Shown: positions 1 to 7,654 of the stretch, piece after piece
Layout: each line of letters starts with the position of its first letter
Numbering within the stretch: the stretch's first letter is position 1
From: Bartonella sp. AU55XJBT
GTDB lineage: Bacteria; Pseudomonadota; Alphaproteobacteria; Rhizobiales; Rhizobiaceae
Length of the DNA: 29,896 bases
Direction of reading: 5' to 3'
NCBI RefSeq assembly: GCF_028618525.1
Contig: NZ_JAQITC010000021.1
Location: 1-29,896, forward strand
Made by a program: the position numbers and the translations under genes
Notes under the pieces: model-generated
The model's database searches: none
Told to the model about the DNA's origin: nothing
The model's input: the letters and a program-made list of their open reading frames with translations, nothing else

Positions 1-147
1 GAAGCCTTTTTCGTATTTTTGGATTTGTTGGAAACTGACACCTAAAGAGTTTCCTAATTCCTTTTGAGAAAGCCGCATTGAAATTCTTCTATGACGAATT
101 CTTTTGCCAATCGAAATATCATTAAAACGTGGATTTTTGGTTTGCAT
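1..147 (-). CDS. XRE/HTH_3-type transcriptional regulator, 5' part only (cut by window edge)
   Basis: Reading the minus strand from the ATG at 147 gives 49 codons that run off the window edge in frame. Residues 12-49 form a Cro/C1-type helix-turn-helix: an IGKRIRHRR helix, then SQKELG and VSFQQIQKYEKG. The end is the recognition helix typical of the SyrB/XRE regulators common in Rhizobiales. A GGGGAG ribosome binding site lies at 154-159, six bases before the start, which settles the start. The gene sits behind a long structured leader and is therefore the likely partner of that RNA. In Bartonella, small HTH proteins of this type (Trp) lie directly after Brt RNAs. Target genes cannot be read from the fragment. 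Confidence 0.85.
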   Translation of the reverse strand, partial: MQTKNPRFNDISIGKRIRHRRISMRLSQKELGNSLGVSFQQIQKYEKGF

Positions 148-149
148 TT

Positions 150-368
150 CAAGCTCCCCGCCGGTTGCGAGCGCCCTCGCATGAGTATTCCGGGAGGTTG
201 AAAATACTGAACTCGAATCAGCTCTTTGCTTTTAGTGTGTTAGACACACTTGGACATAGCAAAAGCTCCCGGAATTCCGGGATACCCACAATAGTGGGAC
301 AAATTCATGTACGAGTTTTCGGGTTTTCAACTCCCTATTTGACCGTTGCGTGGACGACCAAAAACACA
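150..368 (-). ncRNA. Structured leader / candidate Brt-like regulatory RNA upstream of the XRE gene
   Basis: About 220 bases without a convincing gene lie between a minus-strand promoter and the XRE start, and they are unusually rich in inverted repeats. These are a 5-bp stem at 285-298, a perfect 14-bp palindrome at 268-281, a 7-bp stem at 234-250 (AGTGTGT/ACACACT) and a 5-bp stem at 167-180 just before the ribosome binding site. In addition 266-275 and 187-196 are perfectly complementary over 10 bp, which competes with the 268-281 palindrome. The CTCCC of 187-196 (minus strand) can also pair with GGGAG of the ribosome binding site at 154-158. The arrangement matches the Brt RNAs of Bartonella, short abundant RNAs in tandem with HTH genes. 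The family assignment is inference from position and structure. Confidence 0.55.
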
Positions 369-374
369 GACTTA

Positions 375-403
375 TCAATAAAGTAATTTCAAAAGATTGG
401 CAA
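375..403 (-). promoter_or_regulatory. Sigma70-like promoter for the structured leader RNA
   Basis: On the minus strand, TTGCCA at 403-398 is followed after 17 bases by TATTGA at 380-375. This predicts transcription starting near 368, just before the inverted-repeat-rich leader. The -35 element is close to consensus and the -10 is weaker. Confidence 0.45.
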
Positions 404-909
404 GAAAAATTAAAATATTTGCTGTGCGGTTATACTGTAAAGGAGTGTTGTTCTGAGGTGTGGTGAAGAGAGCAGAAATATTTGGGATAAGGCAAGGCAT
501 ACTATCCGTTTGAAGGGTGATGATCTGAAGTTCGTAGGGGATCTTTTGCTACACAAGAAGTTTGATGGTTAATAGATCAGTGTTGACTAAAGTGGTGTGG
601 GGTGATGGTTTGGAGGATTTTTCTGTAAAGATAGAAAAGCGTAAAGGCGTGGATCTGTAAAATAAGAAAAGGACGTTCAAGGAGCTGGAGGATTGACCCG
701 TTGTGTGGGCTTTTAGGGCGTGTTGTCCTTTTGTGAGGGCATGGAATGGGAACAGAGGTTTGGAGTTGAGGGGTCCAGTATTATGGCAGCTTTTGGCTTG
801 TTGAGGGTGGTTTTGCTTTTTTCATTGTGGAGTGCTTTTGAAGATTCGTTGCTGATTTTCATGGCATTCTTTTATGTCATGGAATTGGTTTTTCTTGATT
901 GAAAGGAAC
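404..909. other. Non-coding, G/T-rich spacer
   Basis: No reading frame here has a ribosome binding site, a recognisable motif or useful length. The plus strand is rich in G and T and poor in C, like the other spacers of the virion cluster. It separates the divergent regulator leader from the first packaging gene and may hold the promoter of the cluster, but I see no clear one. Confidence 0.5.
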
Positions 910-1230
910 ATGATGATGGCTGAGAAAAATTGTCTTCCCTTACGTCGAAAAGGGCGGAAAAAAGGGGCTTTGAATAAAACAACCAAGCGGTTTAATGAAG
1001 CCTTACTGACAGCCGCTGAACAAGCTGGATCTCACTATGGAGAAGATGGATTGGTGTCTTATCTGCAATATCATGCGCTAAATAATCCTGTGCCTTTTTT
1101 TTCGCTGTTGGCAAAAGTTTTGCCTCTGCAGGTGACAGGAGAAGGAAATGTCAAAACAATTTCGCGGATTGAGATTGTTCCCGTGAAGTCAAAAGAGACC
1201 CAATCGGAAAAGTGTGATCTTGAAGCGTGA
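910..1230 (+). CDS. Small terminase-like protein (DUF5681-like)
   Basis: A protein of about 106 residues placed first in a packaging/structural cluster, before the large terminase. An N-terminal basic stretch (RRKGRKKGALNKTTKRF) resembles the GRPKGARNK-type start of phage proteins that precede terminases. It is followed by a helical segment with YLQYHALNNPVPFFSLLAKVLPLQV, a signature seen in such proteins of alphaproteobacterial podoviruses. The role inferred is DNA recognition for headful packaging, together with the large subunit. Three ATGs lie in a row at 910, 913 and 916; a GAAAGGA site at 901-907 fits 913 or 916 best. The family match is from memory of the motif pattern, so the small-subunit role is likely rather than certain. 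Confidence 0.65.
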   Translation: MMMAEKNCLPLRRKGRKKGALNKTTKRFNEALLTAAEQAGSHYGEDGLVSYLQYHALNNPVPFFSLLAKVLPLQVTGEGNVKTISRIEIVPVKSKETQSEKCDLEA

Positions 1231-1799
1231 CCTTAAGAAAATTCAAGCGTGTGATATTGAAAAATGTGAGGCGGGTGAGAAAAGATGCTGTCTTGGAAGG
1301 GGCTCTACTTTGGGGGAGGATGGGGCAACAAGGGCATTTGGAGGTTATCGTGCTGGTAGGCGCTTGTGATACTGGAAGGTGTTAGGTGGAGACGGATGAT
1401 GCGTTAAGGGCGTGTGCTGGAGGGGCTTTGGTGGATGGTGCCATAAAGGTGTCGTGGGGCGGAGAGGCTTTGGGGGTGGGGGCTTGGCATGATGTTGAGC
1501 TTTTAGGGGCTTTTGTGGGAGAGCGCTGAAATTGATGGGGGGAATGCCGTGCTTTTGTGGGGGACAGGGGTGCGGTGTTTCAAGGGGCGGGGCTTTTTGC
1601 GCGCTTCGAGGGAGTGGGGGGCGTTTGGGGCATCAAGAGGGCGCATGCAAAAAAGGGGAGTGCCCAAAAAGCGGGACGTATTGCGTATGAGAATGAACAG
1701 AGCGCTTTTGAGATAAGCATTTTTCCTTCAATGGTTCTGGAATAATGAAACTTCGCATCATCAAAAATATGGAGCTCTATTGTTGCTAAAGTATAAAAA
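1231..1799. other. Long degenerate spacer between the terminase genes
   Basis: About 570 bases separate the two packaging genes, where phages normally leave almost none. The plus strand is strikingly G-rich (runs such as GGGGGTGGGGG near 1470-1480). Frames through it give low-complexity Gly/Arg/Trp-rich translations with no motif, so I call no gene. It may be the decayed remains of phage genes or an expanded untranslated region. Confidence 0.55.
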
Positions 1800-3167
1800 T
1801 TGATCATGACAATGGTTCAGAAAATTTCTCAAAAAATGGAGCAGAAAACGGCTCAAGTGGCTCTTATTCCAAAGCTTATTCCTGTCTTTACCGGAAAAGC
1901 CGATGTTCGAGTCGCTTGGGGCGGACGGGGCTCTGGAAAAACACGCTCTTTTGCTTTGATGTCTGCCGTGGTGGGATATCGCCATGGAATGGCAGGAGAA
2001 CGCGGGATTATCCTTTGTGCACGCCAGTTTCAAAATTCTCTCAATGAGAGCTCATTGGAAGAAATTAAACGCGCTATTGAAGCTTACCCTTTTCTGCAAG
2101 ATTATTATGAAATCGGCGATAAATATATTAAATCAAAAGATGGACGCATCGTCTATGTTTTCGCGGGGCTTGATCGAAATATCGCTAGTATTAAGTCTAT
2201 GGGGCGGGTGTTCCTTTGCTGGGTTGATGAGGCGGAGCCGGTCACTGAAACCGCTTGGCAAACCCTTATCCCAACTTTGCGCGAAGAGGGAGACGGTTGG
2301 AATGCAGAATTATGGGTTACTTGGAACCCATATCGTGAAAATGCTCCCGTGGAAAAACGTTTTCGAAAGGGCGAAAATCCTAATATCAAAGGCGCGGAAA
2401 TTAATTGGCGCGATAATCCGCAATTTCCCGAAAAGCTTAATCGGGATCGATTGAGCGATTTGCAGCAAAGACCAGAGCAGTATAACCATATTTGGGAAGG
2501 TGAATATCTCCAAGCTGTTGAAGGAGCTTATTATCAAAGGTGTCTTTTGGAAGCTGAGATGGAAGGGCGGATTACAACCGTTCCACGGGATCCTTTGATG
2601 CAGGTGAAAATCTTTTGGGATATCGGGGGAACCGGTGCCAAAGCCGATGCAACAGCCTTGTGGGTGGCGCAATTTGTTGGACGTGAAATACGCGTGCTCG
2701 ATTATTATGAAGCCCAAGGTCAACCACTCTCTGAACATGTGGGGTGGATCTTTCAAAGAGGCTATGAAAAGGCGCTGATGGTCTTGCCTCATGATGGCGC
2801 GACAAAAGATCGTGTCTATAATGTCAGTTTTGAAAGTGCGCTGCAACAAGCTGGTTTTCAAACCAAAATCATTCCTAATCAGGGAACGGGCGCTGTGAAA
2901 ATGCGTATCGAAGCCGTAAGGCGTTTGTTTCCTGCTCTATGGTTTAATCGTGACACAACAGCTGCGGGGAGAAAAGCGCTCGCTTGGTATCATGAAAAGC
3001 GTGATGAACAGCGCAATATTGGTCTTGGCGCTGAACATGATTGGGCAAGCCATGGGGCCGATGCCTTTGGATTGATGTGTGTGGCTTATGAACAGCCCCA
3101 TGCGAGAGCGCGAAAAAAAACTTATCATTCTTCTCTCCATTCTCAAACTTCATGGATGGCTTTTTAA
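1800..3167 (+). CDS. terL: Phage terminase large subunit (packaging ATPase/nuclease)
   Basis: This is the motor that pumps DNA into the prohead and cuts it. Within 455 residues, the Walker A motif GGRGSGKT is at 41-48 and the Walker B segment VFLCWVDEAE is at 137-146, with Asp143 and catalytic Glu144. WVTWNP near 172-177 fits the coupling motif. The RNase H-like nuclease begins at IFWDIGG, with Asp274 as first metal ligand; Asp332 (PHDG) and the Asp pair near 414-421 (EHDWASHGADAF) are the likely others. Both catalytic halves look intact, and the length is normal for PBSX/P22-like terminases. ATGs at 1800, 1806 and 1812 are possible, none with a strong ribosome binding site. The stop codon overlaps the portal ATG (TAATG). 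In a gene transfer agent this enzyme would package host DNA. Confidence 0.93.
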   Translation: MIMTMVQKISQKMEQKTAQVALIPKLIPVFTGKADVRVAWGGRGSGKTRSFALMSAVVGYRHGMAGERGIILCARQFQNSLNESSLEEIKRAIEAYPFLQDYYEIGDKYIKSKDGRIVYVFAGLDRNIASIKSMGRVFLCWVDEAEPVTETAWQTLIPTLREEGDGWNAELWVTWNPYRENAPVEKRFRKGENPNIKGAEINWRDNPQFPEKLNRDRLSDLQQRPEQYNHIWEGEYLQAVEGAYYQRCLLEAEMEGRITTVPRDPLMQVKIFWDIGGTGAKADATALWVAQFVGREIRVLDYYEAQGQPLSEHVGWIFQRGYEKALMVLPHDGATKDRVYNVSFESALQQAGFQTKIIPNQGTGAVKMRIEAVRRLFPALWFNRDTTAAGRKALAWYHEKRDEQRNIGLGAEHDWASHGADAFGLMCVAYEQPHARARKKTYHSSLHSQTSWMAF

Positions 3168-5017
3168 TGAATATACTTACAGATTCTTCTTTTTCTTCTT
3201 TCGATCAAAGCGAAACACTCGAACAGCAAGCGCTTTTTAAAAAACTCGTGCAGTGGTATCAGGATGATATTGCTCATATCGAAAAATGGCGAAAAAATGC
3301 CCAAGAAGACTACGATTTTTATAATGGTCGGCAATGGAATGAACAAGACTTGGCTGTTTTGAACGAACAAAACAGACCAGTGATGACTTTTAACCGTATT
3401 GCACCTTTGATTAATGCTGTCATTGGCGCTGAACGCAATAATAAACGACAGGTCCAGTTTATTCCACGACAAGAAGGCGCAGCCTTTGCCAACCAGATCT
3501 TGACAGGGGCGGCTGAATGGTTTCGTGATGAAGCTGATGGGGAATATGAAGATTCCGATGCTTTTCAAGATGCGATTATTTGTGGTATGGGGTGGACAGA
3601 TACGCGCCTTGATTATGAGCAAGATCCACAAGGAAAACCCATTATTGCGCGGCTGGATCCTATGAAAATGGTCTGGGATGCCAGTGCGGTTAAGCCTAAT
3701 CTTATTGATGCACAACGCTTGTGGTATATTGATGAAAAACCTCTGGCTGTGGCGGCCGAAATGTTCCCTCATGTGCATTGGAGCGATCTTCATGCTGATT
3801 GGGTGAAACATCAGAGTTTTTTACACCCAACAAACGCTGGCATGACACAACATTATCAGGGAGAAGCGGGGTATCAGGCTGAAGGAGAAGAGGGAACAAG
3901 CACTCAACGTCCTAAAATGGTAACATTGGCTGAATGTCGCTGGTTTGAACGTGAGGTGGTCTATAAAGTTCTTGATCCTTTAAGCGGAAAATTTATCGAC
4001 TATTTGGAGCAAGATTTCCAAAATTTAAAGAAACAATTTCCGGATCTTCAAGCAACAAGGTTGAGCAGAAAAATTGTTAAACGGGCATTTTTGGGCAGAA
4101 AGTTGCTTGATGCTCCTGATAAGCCTTTGGTGCCAACAGGTCAATTGGGATGGGAGTGTATTACCGGTACTTTTGATAAATTAAGTCGACACTTTTACGG
4201 GCTTGTGCGTCCTACAAAAGATCCGCAACGCTGGGCAAATAAATATTTTAGTCAAGTGATGCATTTGCTCAATAGTCAATCAAAAGGCGGGATTATGGCT
4301 GAACGCGATGCTTTTGATGATGATCAACAAGCCCTCGAGAGTTGGGCAAGAGCCGATAGTATTACTTGGTTGAAAAGTGGGGCTGTGGCTGGGGGAAGAA
4401 TTCAGCCTAAACCCGTGGCACAATTCCCGCAAGGGTTTTTTCAATTGTTTAATGAAGCAAAGAGCGCACTCGAACAGGTCACGGGTTTGTCTTCTGAATT
4501 TATTGGAACACGAGCGGTTAATCAGCCTGGTATTCTGGAACAACAACGGCGACAATCCTCCCTTAATCTTTTGGCTTCCTTTTTTGATGCTTTGCGTCGA
4601 TATCGGCAACGACAGGGAAAAATTATTCTCTATCTTATTCAAAATTATCTCTCCGATGGACGGTTGGTCCGTATCGCTGGCGATGAAAATGCTCAATATG
4701 TTCCCTTAACACGTGAAATGGTGACAAGTTTGGAATATGATATTGTTGTGGATGATGCACCAACAAGTCTTAATGAAAAAGAGCGGACTTTTGCGCTGAT
4801 CATGCAATTGCTTCCTTTGATGCAAAATTTTGCAACACCAGAAATTATGCTCGATCTCTTACGCTATTCACCTTTACCGGCCTCACTGATTCATAAAATT
4901 GCGATAAAGGCGCAAAATGCTCTTCAAGAAGAGCAAAATGCTTCTGCGCAAATGGGCCGTAATGTTGGAGCAGAGCAGATTATGCAGATGTTGCAAAGAG
5001 CAAATGCACAACAATAG
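3167..5017 (+). CDS. P22-like portal protein
   Basis: Forms the dodecameric DNA gateway at one head vertex and docks the terminase. About 616 residues, somewhat shorter than P22 gp1. The N-terminal part carries FYNGRQW, RPVMTFNRI and VIGAERNNKRQ, a pattern typical of the P22-type portal family. It continues with DTRLDYEQDPQGKPII and LDPMKMVWD. A later segment with TGLSSEFIGTRA and ILEQQRRQSS belongs to the stem and crown region. The ATG at 3167 overlaps the terminase stop and has a GGATGG site seven bases upstream. An in-frame ATG at 3152 lacks a ribosome binding site, so 3167 is preferred. The overlap implies translational coupling with the terminase. The frame is intact. Confidence 0.9.
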   Translation: MNILTDSSFSSFDQSETLEQQALFKKLVQWYQDDIAHIEKWRKNAQEDYDFYNGRQWNEQDLAVLNEQNRPVMTFNRIAPLINAVIGAERNNKRQVQFIPRQEGAAFANQILTGAAEWFRDEADGEYEDSDAFQDAIICGMGWTDTRLDYEQDPQGKPIIARLDPMKMVWDASAVKPNLIDAQRLWYIDEKPLAVAAEMFPHVHWSDLHADWVKHQSFLHPTNAGMTQHYQGEAGYQAEGEEGTSTQRPKMVTLAECRWFEREVVYKVLDPLSGKFIDYLEQDFQNLKKQFPDLQATRLSRKIVKRAFLGRKLLDAPDKPLVPTGQLGWECITGTFDKLSRHFYGLVRPTKDPQRWANKYFSQVMHLLNSQSKGGIMAERDAFDDDQQALESWARADSITWLKSGAVAGGRIQPKPVAQFPQGFFQLFNEAKSALEQVTGLSSEFIGTRAVNQPGILEQQRRQSSLNLLASFFDALRRYRQRQGKIILYLIQNYLSDGRLVRIAGDENAQYVPLTREMVTSLEYDIVVDDAPTSLNEKERTFALIMQLLPLMQNFATPEIMLDLLRYSPLPASLIHKIAIKAQNALQEEQNASAQMGRNVGAEQIMQMLQRANAQQ

Positions 5018-5353
5018 GAGGCTTTATAATGTGCGATCTTGGATGACTTTTATTGATTGAAGGGGGGCTGTAAATTTCCATCTCAGTGTCGCTTATGCCG
5101 AAGCACGATGTTGCTTATGCAGCGCAGTGTCGCCTCCCTTTATTATCTTAGACACGTTATTAAGCCGTGAGGTTGAGGGGTGAAAATATGCTGGGAGGCA
5201 GATCTTGCCGTCATGGTGGCGCGGCGCGCGCGCACAGGGGGCGACATGCTGGAGATCATCTGAGCAGATGAGCCTTGAGGGGATCAATGCTTATAGGCTG
5301 TTTTATCGGAAAAATTTCATTTTATTGTTTTTAGAAAAGAAAAGGCTAATGTC
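5018..5353. other. Spacer with an orphan ribosome binding site
   Basis: Directly after the portal stop there is a perfect AGGAGG (5018-5023), followed by an ATG that reads only five codons (MCDLG) before a stop. This looks like the start of a lost gene. The rest is GC-variable non-coding sequence, including an alternating GCGCGCGCGC stretch near 5223-5232. No gene is called. Confidence 0.5.
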
Positions 5354-6127
5354 ATGGATCAAGAACACTTAACGCCGGCAGAACAAAACCATTTGAAACA
5401 GGATTTTCTTGCCTCAACACAAGAGGGAGAAGAGGGGGGCAGTGGAAGAGAAGAAAAGACTTTGGAAGATAATTTTCAAGGGCAAAGGCTTCAGCAGCAG
5501 TACTCTTCTCAAGAAGGCGGAAAAGAGGTGCAGGGGGAAGAAAATGCGCCGCCAGATCCACAAAAGGACTTTATGGGTTATATGCAATGGTTGGGAAAAA
5601 CACTGCAAAAACAAGGACTGTTACAGGAAAAACAACAACCTTCTCCGGTTCGCGAAGCAGAACAGTTGCAGGCATTTTATCAGCAGTCTGTGGCAAGTGT
5701 TAAACAAAAGCACCATGATTTTGATCAAGCAGCCGATTTTATTTATGAAACGCGCGCGAAACAGTTGGAAGCTTTTGCTTCGCTCTATCCTGAAATGGCT
5801 GATCCCCAAAATATTGATGCAAGGATTGGTGATGAATTGAAGCAGATCTTGCGCGATTGTGCGCAAAAAAATCAAAATCCGGCTGAAGTGATTTACGCGA
5901 TTGCACAAAAATTTGGCTATACCAATGTTCAGAATACCATGAATGAAAATTTACAGGAAAGACACAATTCTGCACGGACTCTTGCTGCTTATAACGGCTT
6001 GATACCCAATGGGCCGATTTCTTTGGATATGCTGGATAAAATGTCAGAAGCAGAATTTAGCACTTGGGTTGCTGATCCTAAAAATAAAGCGGCTTTTAAT
6101 CGTTTAATGGGGGGAAGAGAATTTTAA
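5354..6127 (+). CDS. Scaffolding-like head assembly protein
   Basis: A protein of 257 residues between portal and coat genes, the position of the scaffold gene in P22-like modules. It is hydrophilic, Gln/Glu-rich and mostly predicted helix. Residues 1-70 are low-complexity acidic (EGEEGG, EEKTLED). The middle holds helical segments around YQQSVASVKQKHHDFDQAADF, and the end, WVADPKNKAAFNRLMGG, may be a basic coat-binding tail. No cysteine is present. An AAAGG at 5341-5345 lies eight bases before the ATG and fixes the start. Scaffold proteins vary greatly in sequence, so the call rests on position, composition and size. It would co-assemble with the coat protein and be absent or internal in the finished particle. 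Confidence 0.65.
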   Translation: MDQEHLTPAEQNHLKQDFLASTQEGEEGGSGREEKTLEDNFQGQRLQQQYSSQEGGKEVQGEENAPPDPQKDFMGYMQWLGKTLQKQGLLQEKQQPSPVREAEQLQAFYQQSVASVKQKHHDFDQAADFIYETRAKQLEAFASLYPEMADPQNIDARIGDELKQILRDCAQKNQNPAEVIYAIAQKFGYTNVQNTMNENLQERHNSARTLAAYNGLIPNGPISLDMLDKMSEAEFSTWVADPKNKAAFNRLMGGREF

Positions 6128-6154
6128 CAACAAGAATGTGGCAGATGTTTTTCT

Positions 6155-6275
6155 GGACACGTGAGAAAGCTTTTGGCGCGGGGAATGCGGGGGATATTTT
6201 TTGTGGGACCGTGAGAAGGTTTCTGGTGCGGGGAATGCGCGCGCGTGGGCTTAACGGGGCCGTGAGTGGAGGGAG
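6155..6275 (+). repeat. Imperfect direct repeats of about 50 bp between scaffold and coat genes
   Basis: GGACACGTGAGAAAG at 6155 and GGGACCGTGAGAAGG at 6206 start two similar blocks, each ending in GCGGGGAATGCG. A third, shorter and more diverged copy (GGGGCCGTGAG) starts near 6256. The period is about 50 bp. No coding function is visible. Confidence 0.6.
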
Positions 6276-6362
6276 TTTTCTCAAAGTACAGATGCGGTGA
6301 GGAGTGCTCTTATCAGGGGGAGGGAAAGGCAGACGCTAACAGAAACAAAATACACAAGAACA

Positions 6363-6401
6363 ACTTAAGCCACCATCAAAATGAAATGTGGTGTTTTAAG
6401 T
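6363..6401 (+). promoter_or_regulatory. Inverted repeat in the coat-gene leader
   Basis: ACTTAA (6363-6368) and CACCA (6371-6375) pair with TGGTG (6389-6393) and TTAAGT (6396-6401) across a 13-base loop. The hairpin abuts the terminator at 6403, so the two may act as one leader structure for the coat gene. Confidence 0.5.
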
Positions 6402-6402
6402 G

Positions 6403-6426
6403 CCCAGCACTTTGCTGGGTTTTTTT
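6403..6426 (+). terminator. Rho-independent terminator/attenuator before the coat gene
   Basis: A perfect 7-bp stem (CCCAGCA/TGCTGGG) with a three-base loop is followed by seven Ts. It ends 26 bases before the coat ATG, so it would either end scaffold-side transcripts or act as an attenuator for coat expression. Confidence 0.8.
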
Positions 6427-6452
6427 ATGGCAATAAACTTTTAGAGGACAAA

Positions 6453-7571
6453 ATGACTGTAACTTATATCGGAATTAATGACCCTATGGCAGTGCGCACA
6501 TGGTCTAAACTCTTAAATCAAGAAGTCTCAAAAGCAATCCCGATTGCACCGTTAATTGGAAATGATTCAAACAGTATCGTACAGTTAAAGGATGAAACCA
6601 CCAAAGCAAGTGGTGATGCTATTAGCTTTAATTTGCGCGTACAGTTGCTCGGCGATGGGGTTAGTGAAGGGCAGACAGTTGAAGGAAATGAAGAAGCCCT
6701 GCAATTTCTCAATGATCGCTTGGCGATTAATGAACTTGTTCATGCGGTGCGGGTTAAAAATGAAGGCACTATTGATCAACAGCGGATTCTCCACGATTTG
6801 CGGACCGAAGCCAAAAATGGCTTGGTTGATTGGTATGCGGATCGCTTGAGTTTGATGTTCTTTATTCAAGTGTGTGGATATACCGCAAAAGCCATTAACT
6901 TTGAAGGACGATCCATTACACTCAAACCCGTGCATTATGGCTTTAATGCTCCAACGGCACCAACCGATAAACGCGTTTTGCGCCCTAATGGAAAAACAAA
7001 AGATGAAGATTTAAAAGAAAATGATACTTTTGATCTTGATCTGGTTGATAAAGCGGTTGAACGGGCGAAGCTGGCTAATCCTAAAATTAGACCCGTACGG
7101 ATCGATGGGGAAAATGTCTATGTGCTTTATCTTCATCCAACCCAAGTAACACAATTGCGAACCAATACCGATGCGGGGCAATGGCTCGATATTACTAAGG
7201 CAATCTATAGTGGAAGCCGTCTTAAAAACCCGCTCTATGATGGATCTTTGGGTATGTATAATGGTGTCGTTTTACGCGAAGCTGAACATGTTACCGAAGG
7301 GGTTGAATCGGGAACAGCAAACAAAGCTGTCCCTAATGTACGTCGTGCGGTGCTGCTCGGTGCACAAAGTGCTGTGATCGCTTTTGGAAAAGATCGCGGT
7401 GCTACACGCTATAAATTGGTGGAAGAACTCTTCGACTATGAAAGAGAATTCGGAGTCGCGGCAAAAACCATTATTGGTATGAAAAAAACCTGCTTTACCT
7501 TGCCTGGAAGTACGCAAGGGGCTCAAGATTTTGCCACCATTGTCATCCCAACTTATGGCGCACCTGCTTAA
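6453..7571 (+). CDS. Major capsid (coat) protein, N4-gp56/DUF4043-type
   Basis: The coat subunit of the head shell, 372 residues. The N-terminal region (DPMAVRTWSKLLNQEV, then ETTKASGDAISFNLRVQL, GVSEGQTVEGNEEAL and INELVHAVRV) matches the pattern of the N4-gp56 family of HK97-fold coats: a short N-terminal helix, the GD-x-I-x-F strand, then the EGNEE segment. The C-terminal half carries VYVLYLHPTQVTQL and GATRYKLVEELFDYEREFGV, typical of the family's P and A domains. AGAGGA at 6443-6448 sets the start at 6453; a longer frame from 6381 would run through the terminator and is rejected. A strong terminator directly upstream and a stable hairpin downstream suggest that coat mRNA is controlled separately, as expected for the most abundant structural protein. 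Confidence 0.9.
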   Translation: MTVTYIGINDPMAVRTWSKLLNQEVSKAIPIAPLIGNDSNSIVQLKDETTKASGDAISFNLRVQLLGDGVSEGQTVEGNEEALQFLNDRLAINELVHAVRVKNEGTIDQQRILHDLRTEAKNGLVDWYADRLSLMFFIQVCGYTAKAINFEGRSITLKPVHYGFNAPTAPTDKRVLRPNGKTKDEDLKENDTFDLDLVDKAVERAKLANPKIRPVRIDGENVYVLYLHPTQVTQLRTNTDAGQWLDITKAIYSGSRLKNPLYDGSLGMYNGVVLREAEHVTEGVESGTANKAVPNVRRAVLLGAQSAVIAFGKDRGATRYKLVEELFDYEREFGVAAKTIIGMKKTCFTLPGSTQGAQDFATIVIPTYGAPA

Positions 7572-7590
7572 AGCAAATGCTTACTTCTTT

Positions 7591-7619
7591 CCCCCCAACA
7601 GACTTCTCTTGTTGGGGGG
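7591..7619 (+). promoter_or_regulatory. Stable GC-rich hairpin between coat and adaptor genes
   Basis: A perfect 10-bp stem (CCCCCCAACA/TGTTGGGGGG) closes a nine-base loop 19 bases after the coat stop. No T-run follows on either strand, so it is probably a 3' stabiliser or processing hairpin rather than a terminator. Confidence 0.6.
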
Positions 7620-7654
7620 GGAATTTAAAATACTTTCAGAAAAAGGATAGGCTT

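Noticed and set aside
720..902. 60-codon hydrophobic frame before the small terminase-like gene
   Set aside because: No ribosome binding site, no motif, and it overlaps the start region of the better-supported gene; the composition reflects the G/T-rich spacer.
1513..1745. Two overlapping plus-strand frames in the terminase spacer
   Set aside because: Gly/Arg/Trp-rich translations typical of G-rich non-coding DNA, no ribosome binding site and no family pattern.
6381..6452. N-terminal extension of the coat protein
   Set aside because: It would run through the terminator stem and T-run; AGAGGA before 6453 marks the real start.
7577..7654. N-terminal extension of the adaptor gene
   Set aside because: It would read through the 10-bp hairpin, and a proper AAGGA precedes the ATG at 7655.
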